Shown: positions 55,349-64,000 of the stretch, one piece after another
Position numbering within the stretch: the first letter of the stretch is position 1
Layout of the letters: every line of letters begins with the position of its first letter
Translations under genes and position numbers: made by a program
Origin: an uncultured Roseicyclus sp.
GTDB taxonomy: Bacteria; Pseudomonadota; Alphaproteobacteria; Rhodobacterales; Rhodobacteraceae
Assembly (NCBI GenBank): GCA_947491935.1
Contig: CANLLF010000005.1
Span: 1-64,000, forward strand
Length of the DNA stretch: 64,000 bases
Direction: 5' to 3'
The notes under the pieces: generated by a model
The model's database searches: none
What the model saw: the letters and a program-made list of their open reading frames with translations, nothing else
What the model was told of the DNA's origin: nothing

Positions 55349-55460
55349 GCTGCGTGTCCTCTGATCCCAGAGGTAGGCCATGCGCGCGCCGCTCGCAAGC
55401 TGGCGCTTTCCTGCGGGCGCAGGTTCCGTTACGACCGGCACAATCACGACGGAGGTGACA

Positions 55461-56270
55461 ATGGATAGCATGGGCATAGCCGTGATGGGCGCATCGGGCC
55501 GCATGGGCCAGATGCTGATCGAAACGATCAACGCATCCGACAAGGCGCATCTTGTGGCAGTCACCGAACGGCCCGGGCACGAGTGGATCGGCGCGGATCT
55601 GGGCTATGCGATGGGGGGTGTGCAATCCGGCGTGCCGGTCGTCGATGACCCGTTGGACGCCATCGTGAAGGCGCAGGCCGTGATCGATTTCACCACGCCC
55701 GCGGCCACTGTGGCTCACGCGAAATTGACCGCACAGGCCCGCGCCGTCCATGTCATCGGCACCACCGGCATGTCTCCGGAAGATATCGCCGCTTTGGAGC
55801 CCTGCGCGCGGCATGCTACGATCATCCGGGCCGGGAACATGAGCCTGGGGGTCAATCTGCTGGTGCGGCTGGCCCAGGAAGTGGCCGCCGCGCTCGACGA
55901 TGATTTTGATGTGGAGATTGTGGAAGCCCATCACCGCCACAAGGTTGATGCTCCCTCAGGCACCGCGCTCATGCTTGGCGAGGCTGTCGCCCATGGGCGA
56001 AACGTCGATCTGGCGGCGTCGTCGGACCGGGGCCGGGACGGCATCACCGGCGAACGCAATCGCGGGCATATCGGCTTTTCCGCCATTCGCGGCGGCGATA
56101 TCGTGGGGGAGCATGACGTGATCTTCGCCGCCGATGGGGAGCGGATCGTGCTGCGCCACCTGGCCACGGATCGTGGTATCTTCGCGCGCGGCGCCCTCAA
56201 GGCGGCGCTCTGGGGCCGGGGCCGTGCGCCGGGCCATTACTCGATGATGTCGGTCCTCGGTCTGGCTTGA
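55461..56270 (+). CDS. dapB: 4-hydroxy-tetrahydrodipicolinate reductase
   Basis: A 269-residue DapB of lysine and diaminopimelate synthesis. [16 protein letters not shown] is the cofactor site, GTTGMS follows at about 100, and the catalytic region [16 protein letters not shown] is intact. [19 protein letters not shown] and the closing [10 protein letters not shown] are typical. ATG 55461 is chosen because the Rossmann strand starts there. Confidence 0.96.
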   Translation: MDSMGIAVMGASGRMGQMLIETINASDKAHLVAVTERPGHEWIGADLGYAMGGVQSGVPVVDDPLDAIVKAQAVIDFTTPAATVAHAKLTAQARAVHVIGTTGMSPEDIAALEPCARHATIIRAGNMSLGVNLLVRLAQEVAAALDDDFDVEIVEAHHRHKVDAPSGTALMLGEAVAHGRNVDLAASSDRGRDGITGERNRGHIGFSAIRGGDIVGEHDVIFAADGERIVLRHLATDRGIFARGALKAALWGRGRAPGHYSMMSVLGLA

Positions 56271-56327
56271 TCGCGCCAGCCACTGGCCTAGCTTTCTGCG
56301 CATCCCAAACCGGATCGGAGAACACCC

Positions 56328-56684
56328 ATGTCGCTTCGCATCACCGCCCTCGCCGTGCTTGTGGCGCTCGCACCGCTCCCCGCCCTGGCCGAGCTGACCC
56401 GGATCACTGATCGCGACACCTTCGTCTCGACCGTTCAGGGCCGCGAGCTGAGCCGCCTTGGCGTCAGTCTGCAGGTTTCGCCCAATGGCAGCATCGTGGG
56501 CCGGGCCCTTGGCCGGGACGTGACGGGAACGTGGTCGTGGGAAAACGGCATGTTCTGCCGCACGCTGGATGCCGGTGACCGGCAATTCGCGCGCAATTGT
56601 CAGGTGGTGAGCGTCGACGGGTCCAGCATCCGCTTCCACGCCGATCAGGGCACCGGCGACATTGCGGACTTCCGTATTCGCTAA
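56328..56684 (+). CDS. Small exported protein of unknown function
   Basis: A 118-residue protein with a signal peptide (LAVLVALAPLPALA, cleavage near residue 21) and a compact beta-rich mature part: DTFVSTVQGRELSRLGVSLQV, SIVGRALGRDVTGTWSWENGMFCRTL and FARNCQVVSVDG, with two cysteines able to pair. Related proteins are sometimes mislabelled dihydrodipicolinate reductase because they follow dapB. Function unknown. Confidence 0.75.
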   Translation: MSLRITALAVLVALAPLPALAELTRITDRDTFVSTVQGRELSRLGVSLQVSPNGSIVGRALGRDVTGTWSWENGMFCRTLDAGDRQFARNCQVVSVDGSSIRFHADQGTGDIADFRIR

Positions 56685-56693
56685 AGCATGGCG

Positions 56694-56867
56694 TCAGAAG
56701 TCGACGGCGATGCCCTTCCGCTCCCAATCGCCATAACGCACCGGTTCCGGTCCGTCGCGCCCCCCCAGCTCGGTCGGCAGGTCCGGCACCTTGGCCTTTT
56801 TCCGCCGCTCCTCCGCCTCGGCCAACGCCCGTTGGGCCTCCGGGGTCAGGGTCTGATCATCGCTCAT
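56694..56867 (-). CDS. DUF1674 (succinate dehydrogenase assembly factor 4-like) protein
   Basis: A 57-residue protein ending with the DUF1674 signature PDLPTELGGRDGPEPVRYGDWERKGIAVDF (residues 28-57). The family includes mitochondrial SDHAF4, which helps mature the flavoprotein of succinate dehydrogenase. The N-terminal half is a charged helix. It starts at ATG 56867, divergent from rsmB, and its stop is nine bases from the convergent small exported gene. Confidence 0.85.
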   Translation of the reverse strand: MSDDQTLTPEAQRALAEAEERRKKAKVPDLPTELGGRDGPEPVRYGDWERKGIAVDF

Positions 56868-56943
56868 CGCGTGTGGCTCCGCTTGTGCGTCATTCCCCGT
56901 TGATATACGCGCCGAAGGCTCAGGAACAAGGGAGCCGCCCGCA

Positions 56944-58176
56944 ATGCAGGCCCGCCAAGCCGCCGTTTTTCTGCTCGATGCCGTGCTGCATGACCGCCGC
57001 ATGCTGAGCCACGTGGAGGTCCCCATTGACGGGCCGGAGGCCGCGCGCGCCAGCCGTCTGGCGGCCAGTGTCCTGCGCCATCTGACAGCCGCCGATACGC
57101 TGATCAGACGCTACGTGGATCGCAAACCAAAACCGACGGTGCACAATATCCTGCGCCTAGGCGTGGTGGAGCTTCTGGAAAACGGGCAGGAGGCCCATGG
57201 CGTTACCGATGCGCTGGTTTCCCTGGCGAAATCGAACCAGCGCACTCGTAAGGCCTCGGGCATGATCAACGCGGTTCTGCGAAAGGTCGCCACCGAAGGC
57301 CCCGTGCTTTGGGCCGAGATGCCGCCGCAACGCCTGCCGCCCTGGGTCGACAAATCATTGCGCAAACGGATCGGCGCCGACGGTATCCGCGCCATCGAAG
57401 CGGCGCAGGCCAAGGCCCCGCCGTTGGATCTGACACCGCGTACGCCCGGCCTTGAGATCCCGGGCGCCGAGGTGCTGCCCACGGGCTCCCTGCGCCTGCA
57501 CAAACCCACGCAAGTCACCGCCCTTCCGGGCTTTGAAGACGGCGCGTTCTGGGTGCAGGACGCCGCCGCCGCCCTGCCGGCGCGCCTTCTGGGAGATGTT
57601 ACAGGCAAGCGTGTGCTCGACCTTTGCGCCGCACCGGGCGGCAAGACGATGCAACTGGCTGCCGCCGGGGCCGACGTGACGGCGCTGGACCTGTCCGAGC
57701 CCCGGATGCGGCGTGTGGCCGAGAACCTCAGGCGCACCGGCCTGAGCGCCACGCTCGTCACGCAGGACGCGTTCGATCACCAAGGCAGCTACGATGCGAT
57801 CCTGCTCGATGCGCCCTGCACCGCAACCGGCACGCTGCGCCGCCACCCGGATCTGCCCTTCGTGAAATCCGGCAAGGATGTGGAGCCGCTGACCAAGCTG
57901 CAAATGCGGCTGCTGGACCATGCGCTGACGCTTCTGAACCCCGGAGGCACGCTTGTCTATTGCACTTGTTCGCTCCTGCCAGTGGAGGGCGAGTTTCAGA
58001 TCACGGCGGCCCTCAAGCGCCATCCGACTCTCAAGGTCCTTCCGACCGATCCAACCTCCCTCGGCGGTGACGCGGAGTGGGCCAGCCCCGAAGGCGGCCT
58101 GCGCCTCCACCCCGGCCATTGGCCCGACCGTGGTGGGCTGGATGGCTTCTACATGGCCGCGTTGAGCCTGGCGTGA
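56944..58176 (+). CDS. rsmB: 16S rRNA (cytosine(967)-C5)-methyltransferase
   Basis: A 410-residue RsmB-type enzyme. The N-terminal NusB-like domain (about 1-130) is followed by the methyltransferase: DLCAAPGGKTMQLAAAG, ALDLSEPRMRRV, and the two catalytic cysteines in DAPCTATGTLRRHPD and YCTCSLLPVEGE. It methylates 16S rRNA during assembly. It starts at ATG 56944 after GGGAGC. rsmB, heparinase-like and purH on one strand are a common Rhodobacteraceae order. Confidence 0.94.
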   Translation: MQARQAAVFLLDAVLHDRRMLSHVEVPIDGPEAARASRLAASVLRHLTAADTLIRRYVDRKPKPTVHNILRLGVVELLENGQEAHGVTDALVSLAKSNQRTRKASGMINAVLRKVATEGPVLWAEMPPQRLPPWVDKSLRKRIGADGIRAIEAAQAKAPPLDLTPRTPGLEIPGAEVLPTGSLRLHKPTQVTALPGFEDGAFWVQDAAAALPARLLGDVTGKRVLDLCAAPGGKTMQLAAAGADVTALDLSEPRMRRVAENLRRTGLSATLVTQDAFDHQGSYDAILLDAPCTATGTLRRHPDLPFVKSGKDVEPLTKLQMRLLDHALTLLNPGGTLVYCTCSLLPVEGEFQITAALKRHPTLKVLPTDPTSLGGDAEWASPEGGLRLHPGHWPDRGGLDGFYMAALSLA

Positions 58177-58240
58177 CACGCAGCGCGCCACCCCCTATCC
58201 TGCCCTGCAAAACCAAACCTCTGAGCAGCCCCGCCTGACA

Positions 58241-59992
58241 ATGTCCGAGCCGATCCCTCCCTCCCCCGGTGGACCCCGCCCGCGTCCGGGCAGCGGCGCA
58301 CGGTTGTCGTCACGCCTGGCCGCGCTCAGCGCCGGTTGGGGTCCGCGGATGCAGGGGCTGTTGTGGCAACCCGAGCCGCGCTTCCCGGGTTCGGACGTGC
58401 GCGGCCGACAGCTTCTGGCGGGAAATCTGCGGCTTGGCGGTGCGCTGGTTGAGCTGAACGGGCAAAGTCCGTGGGACATCACGCCCCCCAACGATGCATT
58501 CGCCCTGGCGCTGCATGGGTTCGACTGGCTCGATGATCTGGCCGCGATCCCCGATGCGGCAGGGCGCGCCACGGCGCAAAGTTGGCTTGACGGATGGCTT
58601 GAGCGCTATGGGCGCGGCAAGGGCGAGGGGTGGAGCCCCGATCAGACCGGGCGCCGCCAGGTGCGGTGGATCACCCATGCCCTGTTCCTGCGCAACGGGC
58701 AGGCGCCCGGCGAGGCGCGGGCCTTTGAACGCGCGCTGGGGCGGCAGGCCAATTACCTGGCCAAGCGTTGGCGCCGGACGTCCCCGGGCTTGCCCCGTTT
58801 CGAGGCGCTCACCGGCCTCGTCTATTCCGCCTGCGCCCTGATCGGGATGGAAACGCATCTGCGCTCCGCGCTCGGCGGCCTCGCCCAGGAATGCGCGAGG
58901 GAGATCGATGCGCAGGGCGGCATCCCGACCCGCAATCCCGAGGAATTGCTGGAGGTCTTCGTTCTGCTCACCTGGGTGGCGCAGATCCTGCAGGAGGCAG
59001 GCAAACAGTCGGACCCGGCGATTGATACCGCAATCCTGCGCATTGCCCCCACGCTGCGCGCGCTCCGCCATGCCGATGGCAGCCTCGTACGGGCCCATGG
59101 CGGCGGGCGCGGCGCGCCCGGGCGGCTGATCGGGGCGCTGGTGCAATCCGGCGTGCGCCCCTCGCGAATGAAGGGGCTGGCCATGGGGTTCGCCCGTATG
59201 GCATCGGGCCGGGTGACGGTGATTGCCGATGCGGCCCCGCCAATGCTGGGGCCGGCCTCCACCAACGCCCATGCCGGCACCCTCAGCTTCGAGATGTGCT
59301 CGGCCAACCATCCCCTGATCGTGAATGCCGGGTCGGGCGCAAGCTTCGGGCCGGACTGGCGCCGGGCGGGCCGCGCCACGCTCACCCATTCCACCGTCTC
59401 GCTGGCGGGCTATTCCTCATCCCGGTTCGCGCAGCGGGCCGGCCGTGCCGCGCCCGAGCGGCAGGGCTTTGCCGAAGGGCCAACAGATGTCTCGATCCAG
59501 ATCTCGGAAGTGGCGGGGGGTGAGGGCATCGTCCTGAGCCACGATGGCTGGCGGCGCACCCATGGGTTGGTCCACCTGCGCTCACTCACGTTGGAGGACC
59601 ATGGCAATCTCTTGCGCGGGGATGACGGCTTGGCGGCGCTCGATGGCAATGACCGCACGCGGTTCGAGCATATCAACCGGTCGCTTCCCTATGATGTTGG
59701 CCTAAGATTTGCCGCGCGCTTTCATCTGCACCCCGATGTGGTGGTGGAGCTGGATATGGGAGGCGCGGCCGTCTCCCTGACGTTGCCGAATGAGGAGGTC
59801 TGGGTGTTCCGCCATGGTGGTGAGGCCGATCTTGTCCTGCGCCCGTCGGTTTATTTCGATGCGGGCCGTCTGAAACCGCGCGCGACAAAACAGATCGTTT
59901 TAACCAGCCGCATAAGAGGTTATGGCGCTGCCGTAAGTTGGAGCATCGCGCGCCCTTCCGCGCTTCTGCCCTCGCCTGACCTGCCCCTGTGA
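58241..59992 (+). CDS. Heparinase II/III family protein
   Basis: A 583-residue protein: an N-terminal alpha/alpha toroid (WLDDLAAIPDAAG, HALFLRNGQAPGEARAFERAL, FEALTGLVYSACALIG) and a C-terminal beta-sandwich heparinase II/III-like domain from about residue 330 (ANHPLIVNAGSGASFGPDWRRAGRATLTHSTVSL). No signal peptide is evident, which differs from secreted lyases. Activity may be on an internal or periplasmic uronic-acid polymer; unproved. Confidence 0.86.
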   Translation: MSEPIPPSPGGPRPRPGSGARLSSRLAALSAGWGPRMQGLLWQPEPRFPGSDVRGRQLLAGNLRLGGALVELNGQSPWDITPPNDAFALALHGFDWLDDLAAIPDAAGRATAQSWLDGWLERYGRGKGEGWSPDQTGRRQVRWITHALFLRNGQAPGEARAFERALGRQANYLAKRWRRTSPGLPRFEALTGLVYSACALIGMETHLRSALGGLAQECAREIDAQGGIPTRNPEELLEVFVLLTWVAQILQEAGKQSDPAIDTAILRIAPTLRALRHADGSLVRAHGGGRGAPGRLIGALVQSGVRPSRMKGLAMGFARMASGRVTVIADAAPPMLGPASTNAHAGTLSFEMCSANHPLIVNAGSGASFGPDWRRAGRATLTHSTVSLAGYSSSRFAQRAGRAAPERQGFAEGPTDVSIQISEVAGGEGIVLSHDGWRRTHGLVHLRSLTLEDHGNLLRGDDGLAALDGNDRTRFEHINRSLPYDVGLRFAARFHLHPDVVVELDMGGAAVSLTLPNEEVWVFRHGGEADLVLRPSVYFDAGRLKPRATKQIVLTSRIRGYGAAVSWSIARPSALLPSPDLPL

Positions 59993-60025
59993 CACTCGCC
60001 GGGGCGCAGCCTGCAAAGGACGCCC

Positions 60026-61612
60026 ATGCAAGATCCCGCACCCCTTACCCGCGCGCTTCTGTCTGTTTCCGACAAGACCGGCCTTGTGGAATTCGCAAGC
60101 GAGCTGGCCGCGCGGGGGGTGGAGCTTCTGTCCACCGGCGGCACCGCCAAGGCGCTGCGCGAGGCCGGGCTGGCCGTGAAGGATGTGTCCGAAGTCACCG
60201 GGTTCCCCGAAATGATGGATGGTCGCGTGAAAACCCTGCACCCGATGATCCATGGCGGGCTTCTGGCCCTCCGCGACAATGCCAATCATGTGGCCGCGAT
60301 GGAAGAACACGGCATCGGAGCCATCGATCTGCTGGTTGTGAACCTCTATCCGTTCGAGGCGACGGTGGCCGCGGGCGCTGATTATGACACCTGCATCGAG
60401 AATATCGACATCGGCGGGCCCGCGATGATCCGGGCGGCGGCCAAGAACCACGGCGCGGTGACGGTCCTGACCAACCCGGCGCAATATGCGGGCCTGCTGG
60501 GGGAGTTGGAAGTGCACAGCGGCACAACCTTCGGGTTCCGCCAGCGCATGGCGCAGGCCGCCTATGCCAGAACCGCCTCCTATGATGCCGCCGTGTCAAG
60601 CTGGATGGCCGATGCCGCCCAGATCGAGACACCGCCCCACCGCGCTTTTGCCGGAACCCTGGCCCAGGAAATGCGCTATGGCGAAAATCCGCACCAGAAG
60701 GCGGCGTTTTATCTCGATGGCTCGCACCGCCCCGGCGTGGCCACCGCCACCCAGCATCAGGGCAAGGCGCTCAGCTACAATAACATCAACGACACCGACG
60801 CCGCGTTCGAGCTTGTTGCCGAGTTTCCGCCCTCCGATGGCCCTGCCGTGGCGATCATCAAACACGCCAATCCCTGCGGCGTGGCCCGGGGCGACACCAT
60901 GGCCGCGGCCTACAAGGCCGCTTTCGACTGCGACCGGACCAGCGCGTTTGGCGGCATCGTCGCCCTGAACCAGACACTCGACGCCGAAACCGCCGAACAG
61001 ATCGTGCAGATCTTCACCGAGGTTGTGATCGCCCCGGATGCCGACGAGGACGCCAAGGCGATCTTCGCCGCCAAGAAGAACCTGCGCCTGCTGACCACCG
61101 GGGGGCTGCCGAACCCGCGGGTGCCGGTGACGTCCTTCAAGCAGGTCGCGGGCGGGCTTCTGGTGCAGGACAAGGATACCGGCCAGATCGCACCGTCCGC
61201 CCTGAAGATCGTGACCAAGCGGGAGCCGACGGGCCAGGAAATGCGCGACCTGCGCTTCGCCTGGACGGTGGCGAAACACGTGAAATCCAACGCCATCATC
61301 TACGCCAAGAACGCCGCAACCGTAGGGATCGGCGCGGGTCAGATGAGCCGGGTGGACAGCTCCACCATCGCCGCCCTCAAAGCCGCGCGGATGGGCGCAG
61401 AATGCGGCCTGCCCGAGACGCCCGCCAAAGGCTCCATCGTGGCGTCGGACGCGTTCTTTCCCTTTGCCGACGGGCTTCTGGCCGCAGCGGAGGCGGGTGC
61501 CACGGCGGTGATCCAGCCCGGCGGTTCCATGCGCGATGACGAGGTGATTGCTGCCGCTGATGAGGCGGGCCTGGCCATGGTCTTCACCGGCATGCGCCAT
61601 TTCCGGCATTGA
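60026..61612 (+). CDS. purH: Bifunctional AICAR formyltransferase/IMP cyclohydrolase
   Basis: A 528-residue purine enzyme covering the last two steps to IMP. The N-terminal MGS-like cyclohydrolase domain shows [30 protein letters not shown] and [18 protein letters not shown]. The formyltransferase domain shows [12 protein letters not shown], the active-site KHANPCGVA, and [10 protein letters not shown]. It is 33 bases after the heparinase-like gene. Confidence 0.97.
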   Translation: MQDPAPLTRALLSVSDKTGLVEFASELAARGVELLSTGGTAKALREAGLAVKDVSEVTGFPEMMDGRVKTLHPMIHGGLLALRDNANHVAAMEEHGIGAIDLLVVNLYPFEATVAAGADYDTCIENIDIGGPAMIRAAAKNHGAVTVLTNPAQYAGLLGELEVHSGTTFGFRQRMAQAAYARTASYDAAVSSWMADAAQIETPPHRAFAGTLAQEMRYGENPHQKAAFYLDGSHRPGVATATQHQGKALSYNNINDTDAAFELVAEFPPSDGPAVAIIKHANPCGVARGDTMAAAYKAAFDCDRTSAFGGIVALNQTLDAETAEQIVQIFTEVVIAPDADEDAKAIFAAKKNLRLLTTGGLPNPRVPVTSFKQVAGGLLVQDKDTGQIAPSALKIVTKREPTGQEMRDLRFAWTVAKHVKSNAIIYAKNAATVGIGAGQMSRVDSSTIAALKAARMGAECGLPETPAKGSIVASDAFFPFADGLLAAAEAGATAVIQPGGSMRDDEVIAAADEAGLAMVFTGMRHFRH

Positions 61613-61736
61613 GCGCGACGGCTCCGGTGCGGGCGCCATTTGCGTGGCCTTTTGCGTACCCCGCCGCGCGGATCGGCTTGTATTGTCGGGCGGGCGGGGG
61701 CAGATGAAAGACAGTTTTTCGGGTAGGTGAGCCGCG

Positions 61737-62210
61737 ATGCGCTATTTGACCTTGTCAGCGATCTTCTGGTTCGCCCTCGATCAGGCGTCGAAGTACGGCG
61801 TGCTCTATGGCCTGAACCTGATCGAGATTGGCCGCATGGAGGTGTTTCCGCCGCTTCTGACGTTCCATCTGGGCTATAATACCGGCATCAATTTCGGCCT
61901 CTTCGGCGGCGGACCCGACGTGATGCGCTTTGCACTGGTCATCTTGGCGCTTGTGATCTGTGGTGGCCTGATCTGGTGGGCGAAAACCGGGCTGACCCGG
62001 CCGATTGCGCTGATGTCCGCCGGAGCGGTGATCGGCGGGGCGCTCGGCAATTCGCTGGATCGGCTGATCCATTCCGCCGTGATCGACTTTCTGAACATGT
62101 CGTGTTGCGGCATCGACAACCCGTTTGCGTTCAACATTGCCGATGTGGGCATCGTTGGCGGCGCCATCGGGTTGATGTTCTTTGCCGAAACCCGCGAAAA
62201 GGCGGCGTGA
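61737..62210 (+). CDS. lspA: Lipoprotein signal peptidase
   Basis: A 157-residue inner-membrane aspartic protease with four helices that cleaves prolipoproteins. [44 protein letters not shown] and [13 protein letters not shown] hold the conserved residues, including the two catalytic aspartates (in AVIDFL/NSLDRL and NIADVGI). The following gene encodes a lipoprotein, a fitting neighbour. Confidence 0.95.
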   Translation: MRYLTLSAIFWFALDQASKYGVLYGLNLIEIGRMEVFPPLLTFHLGYNTGINFGLFGGGPDVMRFALVILALVICGGLIWWAKTGLTRPIALMSAGAVIGGALGNSLDRLIHSAVIDFLNMSCCGIDNPFAFNIADVGIVGGAIGLMFFAETREKAA

Positions 62211-62267
62211 TACCCCCGTGACGAGGGTGGGAAGATGGGGTAGACCCGTCTCCGCAAGCAGAAGGTA

Positions 62268-62774
62268 ATGGCAATGCGCGTGACATTTCCGGTTTTCATG
62301 GTGGCCGTCCTGGCCCTGTCGGCCTGTTCCAACGGCGTGCCGACGCTTATGAATCTGCGCAATACCGAAGCCGGGCCCGATGAATTCGCGATTGTGCCCA
62401 CGCGGGAGCTTGAACTGCCCGCGGATCGGGCATCGCTGCCGACGCCGACACCCGGCGGCGCGAATCGGGCGGATCCCACGCCCGAAGCCGATGCCATCGC
62501 GGCGCTTGGCGGCAATATCAACCGGGCTGCGGGCGGGTCGTCCGGCCTGATCAGCTATACGTCCCGACTTGGCGTCGCCGCCGATATCCGCGCAACACTG
62601 GCCGCCGAGGACGAGGCCTTCCGGAGCCGGAATGGCGGGCGCGTTCTGGAGCGTCTGTTCAACAACAACGTCTATTTCCGCGCCTATCGTCCACAATCGC
62701 TCGACCGGTATGCCGAGTTGCAGCGCCTGCGCCGCGCAGGCGTCCAGACGCCGAGTGCCCCGCCGCCGGAATAA
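62268..62774 (+). CDS. DUF3035 lipoprotein
   Basis: A 168-residue predicted lipoprotein: hydrophobic leader with lipobox LSAC (Cys20), then the DUF3035 opening NGVPTLMNLRNTEAGPDEFAIVPTRELELP. The rest is low-complexity, with a C-terminal FNNNVYFRAYRPQSLDRYAELQRLR. It lies between lspA and an M16 peptidase, as in many Rhodobacteraceae. Function unknown. ATG 62268 or 62274 may start it. Confidence 0.87.
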   Translation: MAMRVTFPVFMVAVLALSACSNGVPTLMNLRNTEAGPDEFAIVPTRELELPADRASLPTPTPGGANRADPTPEADAIAALGGNINRAAGGSSGLISYTSRLGVAADIRATLAAEDEAFRSRNGGRVLERLFNNNVYFRAYRPQSLDRYAELQRLRRAGVQTPSAPPPE

Positions 62775-62923
62775 CCACCCGCGGTCTCCGGTCAAATCAG
62801 CGTATTCTTCTGTCAGGTCCGGCAATCCGGACCTCGACGCGCCATAACGTCTGCGTCATGGCTGTTGATGCGGGTCGCAAACCCCATACATTCCCCGCAA
62901 CCGATCCATTCCGGAGATACAAC

Positions 62924-64000
62924 ATGATCCGACGCCTTGGCCTGGCCCTTGGTCTTGCAGCCGCCCCGCTTGTTGCCAACGCCGCGGGCGAAGTCACCGA
63001 ATTCACGCTCGACAATGGCTTGCATGTTGTCGTGATCGAGGATCACCGCAGCCCCGCCATCACCCATATGATGTGGTATCGCGCGGGCGCCGCGGACGAG
63101 GTTCAGGGACGGTCGGGGATCGCGCATTTTCTGGAACACCTGATGTTCAAGGCCACCGATGATCTGGAAAGCGGCGAGTTTTCCAGCACGGTGGAGGCCA
63201 ATGGCGGGTCGGACAACGCGTTCACCTCGTGGGATTACACCGCCTATCACCAGCGCATCGCGGCGGACCGTCTGGGCCTGATGATGCAGATGGAGGCCGA
63301 CCGGATGCGGGATCTGATCCTGGACGAGGCAGAGGTTGCAACGGAACGGCTGGTTATCATCGAAGAGCGCGCCCAACGCACCGACAGCTCTCCAGGCGCA
63401 CTGTTCAATGAACAGCTTTCCTCCGCCATCTACCTCAACCATCCCTATGGCCGCCCGATCATCGGCTGGCGCCATGAGATGGAGGAGCTGTCGCTGCAAG
63501 ATGCGCGCGACTGGTATGAAGAGCATTATCACCCCAACAACGCCATCCTGATCGTGGCCGGGGACGCCACGCCAGACGAGGTGCGGGCGCTGGCCGAAGA
63601 GCATTACGGGCCCATTCCCGCCAATCCCGCCATCGAAGCGCGGGAGACGCGGGAGCGCCCGTCCGAGCCGCCCCATATCGCAGAGCGGCGGGTGATCTAC
63701 GAGGATGAGCGCGTCGCCAATCCCTACGTGTCGATCAATTACCTCGCCCCCGAACGCAATTCCGGCGATCAGGAAACGGCCGCCGCGCTGACGCTTCTGG
63801 CGGAGGTTCTGGGCGGCTCCGGCTTCACCTCCGTTCTGCCGCGCGAATTGCAGCTGGAGGACGAACGCTCGCTCTTCACCGGCGCTTATTACGGGGGGGT
63901 CAACCTCGATACGACGACCTTCGCATTGATCAATATGCCCCGGCCCGACCGGTCGCTGGAACAGGCCGAGGCCGACATTCTGGCCGAGATCGATGAATTC
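62924..64000 (+). CDS. M16 family zinc peptidase (pitrilysin), 3' end outside window
   Basis: At least 359 residues of an exported M16 peptidase with a signal peptide ([16 protein letters not shown]). The inverted zinc motif HFLEH (His68, Glu71, His72) is intact, with EVATERLVIIEERAQR carrying the third-ligand glutamate region and SINYLAPERNSGDQETAAALTLLAEVLGGS in the second domain. It degrades or processes peptides in the periplasm and is often paired with a second M16 gene. It continues past the window. Confidence 0.93.
   Translation, partial: MIRRLGLALGLAAAPLVANAAGEVTEFTLDNGLHVVVIEDHRSPAITHMMWYRAGAADEVQGRSGIAHFLEHLMFKATDDLESGEFSSTVEANGGSDNAFTSWDYTAYHQRIAADRLGLMMQMEADRMRDLILDEAEVATERLVIIEERAQRTDSSPGALFNEQLSSAIYLNHPYGRPIIGWRHEMEELSLQDARDWYEEHYHPNNAILIVAGDATPDEVRALAEEHYGPIPANPAIEARETRERPSEPPHIAERRVIYEDERVANPYVSINYLAPERNSGDQETAAALTLLAEVLGGSGFTSVLPRELQLEDERSLFTGAYYGGVNLDTTTFALINMPRPDRSLEQAEADILAEIDEF

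Overview
This 64 kb window is a piece of chromosome from a GC-rich alphaproteobacterium, most likely a member of the Roseobacter group (Rhodobacteraceae). The pointers are the ChvG/ChvI plus short HPr kinase plus nitrogen-type PTS cluster next to a divergent pckA, a methylsuccinyl-CoA dehydrogenase of the ethylmalonyl-CoA pathway, the rpoZ-rsh-pdxJ-acpS-lepB-rnc-era block, and many small families typical of that group (DUF1491, DUF1674, DUF3035, HIG1-like, Pr6Pr). No rRNA, tRNA or CRISPR array was found. Nearly all the DNA is coding, with many 1-4 nt start/stop overlaps.

Layout. 0-9 kb: the start of tuf, a lipoprotein, parC, an SH3 protein, an SDR, a cobalamin adenosyltransferase, a VOC protein, a hemolysin III protein and the etfBA operon. 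9-19 kb: a DUF6473-like protein, 3-hydroxybutyryl-CoA dehydrogenase, an acyltransferase, then the regulatory run chvI-chvG-hprK-rapZ-EIIA-HPr on the minus strand and pckA on the plus strand. 19-27 kb: a TauE/SafE transporter, mcd, an archaeal-type ATPase gene tightly bracketed by two copies of a 30 bp palindromic element, an SDR, thpR, recO, Pr6Pr and a decayed IS5/IS427 element. 27-36 kb: the housekeeping minus-strand block from folK and rpoZ down to era. 36-44 kb: small stress and redox units, each with a regulator and clear palindromic operators (TetR, TetR, MarR), then ispH and a DsbA-like isomerase. 44-55 kb: the rbfA-truB-rpsO-pnp translation/RNA-decay set, broken up by accessory genes (a low-GC possible HEPN gene, a fatty acid hydroxylase, a polysaccharide deacetylase, a very acidic Ca-binding-like protein, a fluoroacetate-dehalogenase-like hydrolase, a DUF1643 protein). 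55-64 kb: dapB, rsmB, a heparinase-like protein, purH, lspA, a DUF3035 lipoprotein and an M16 peptidase cut by the window end.

How it fits together. ETF takes electrons from acyl-CoA dehydrogenases such as Mcd. PckA and the ethylmalonyl-CoA pathway handle C4/C2 carbon, and ChvGI with the PTS-Ntr/HPrK module is the likely sensor layer over central carbon metabolism. The most unusual items are the ATPase gene bracketed by palindromes (21.8-23.0 kb), the two accessory insertions inside the rpsO neighbourhood, and the IS copy whose CTAG target duplication supplies the stop codons of genes on both strands.
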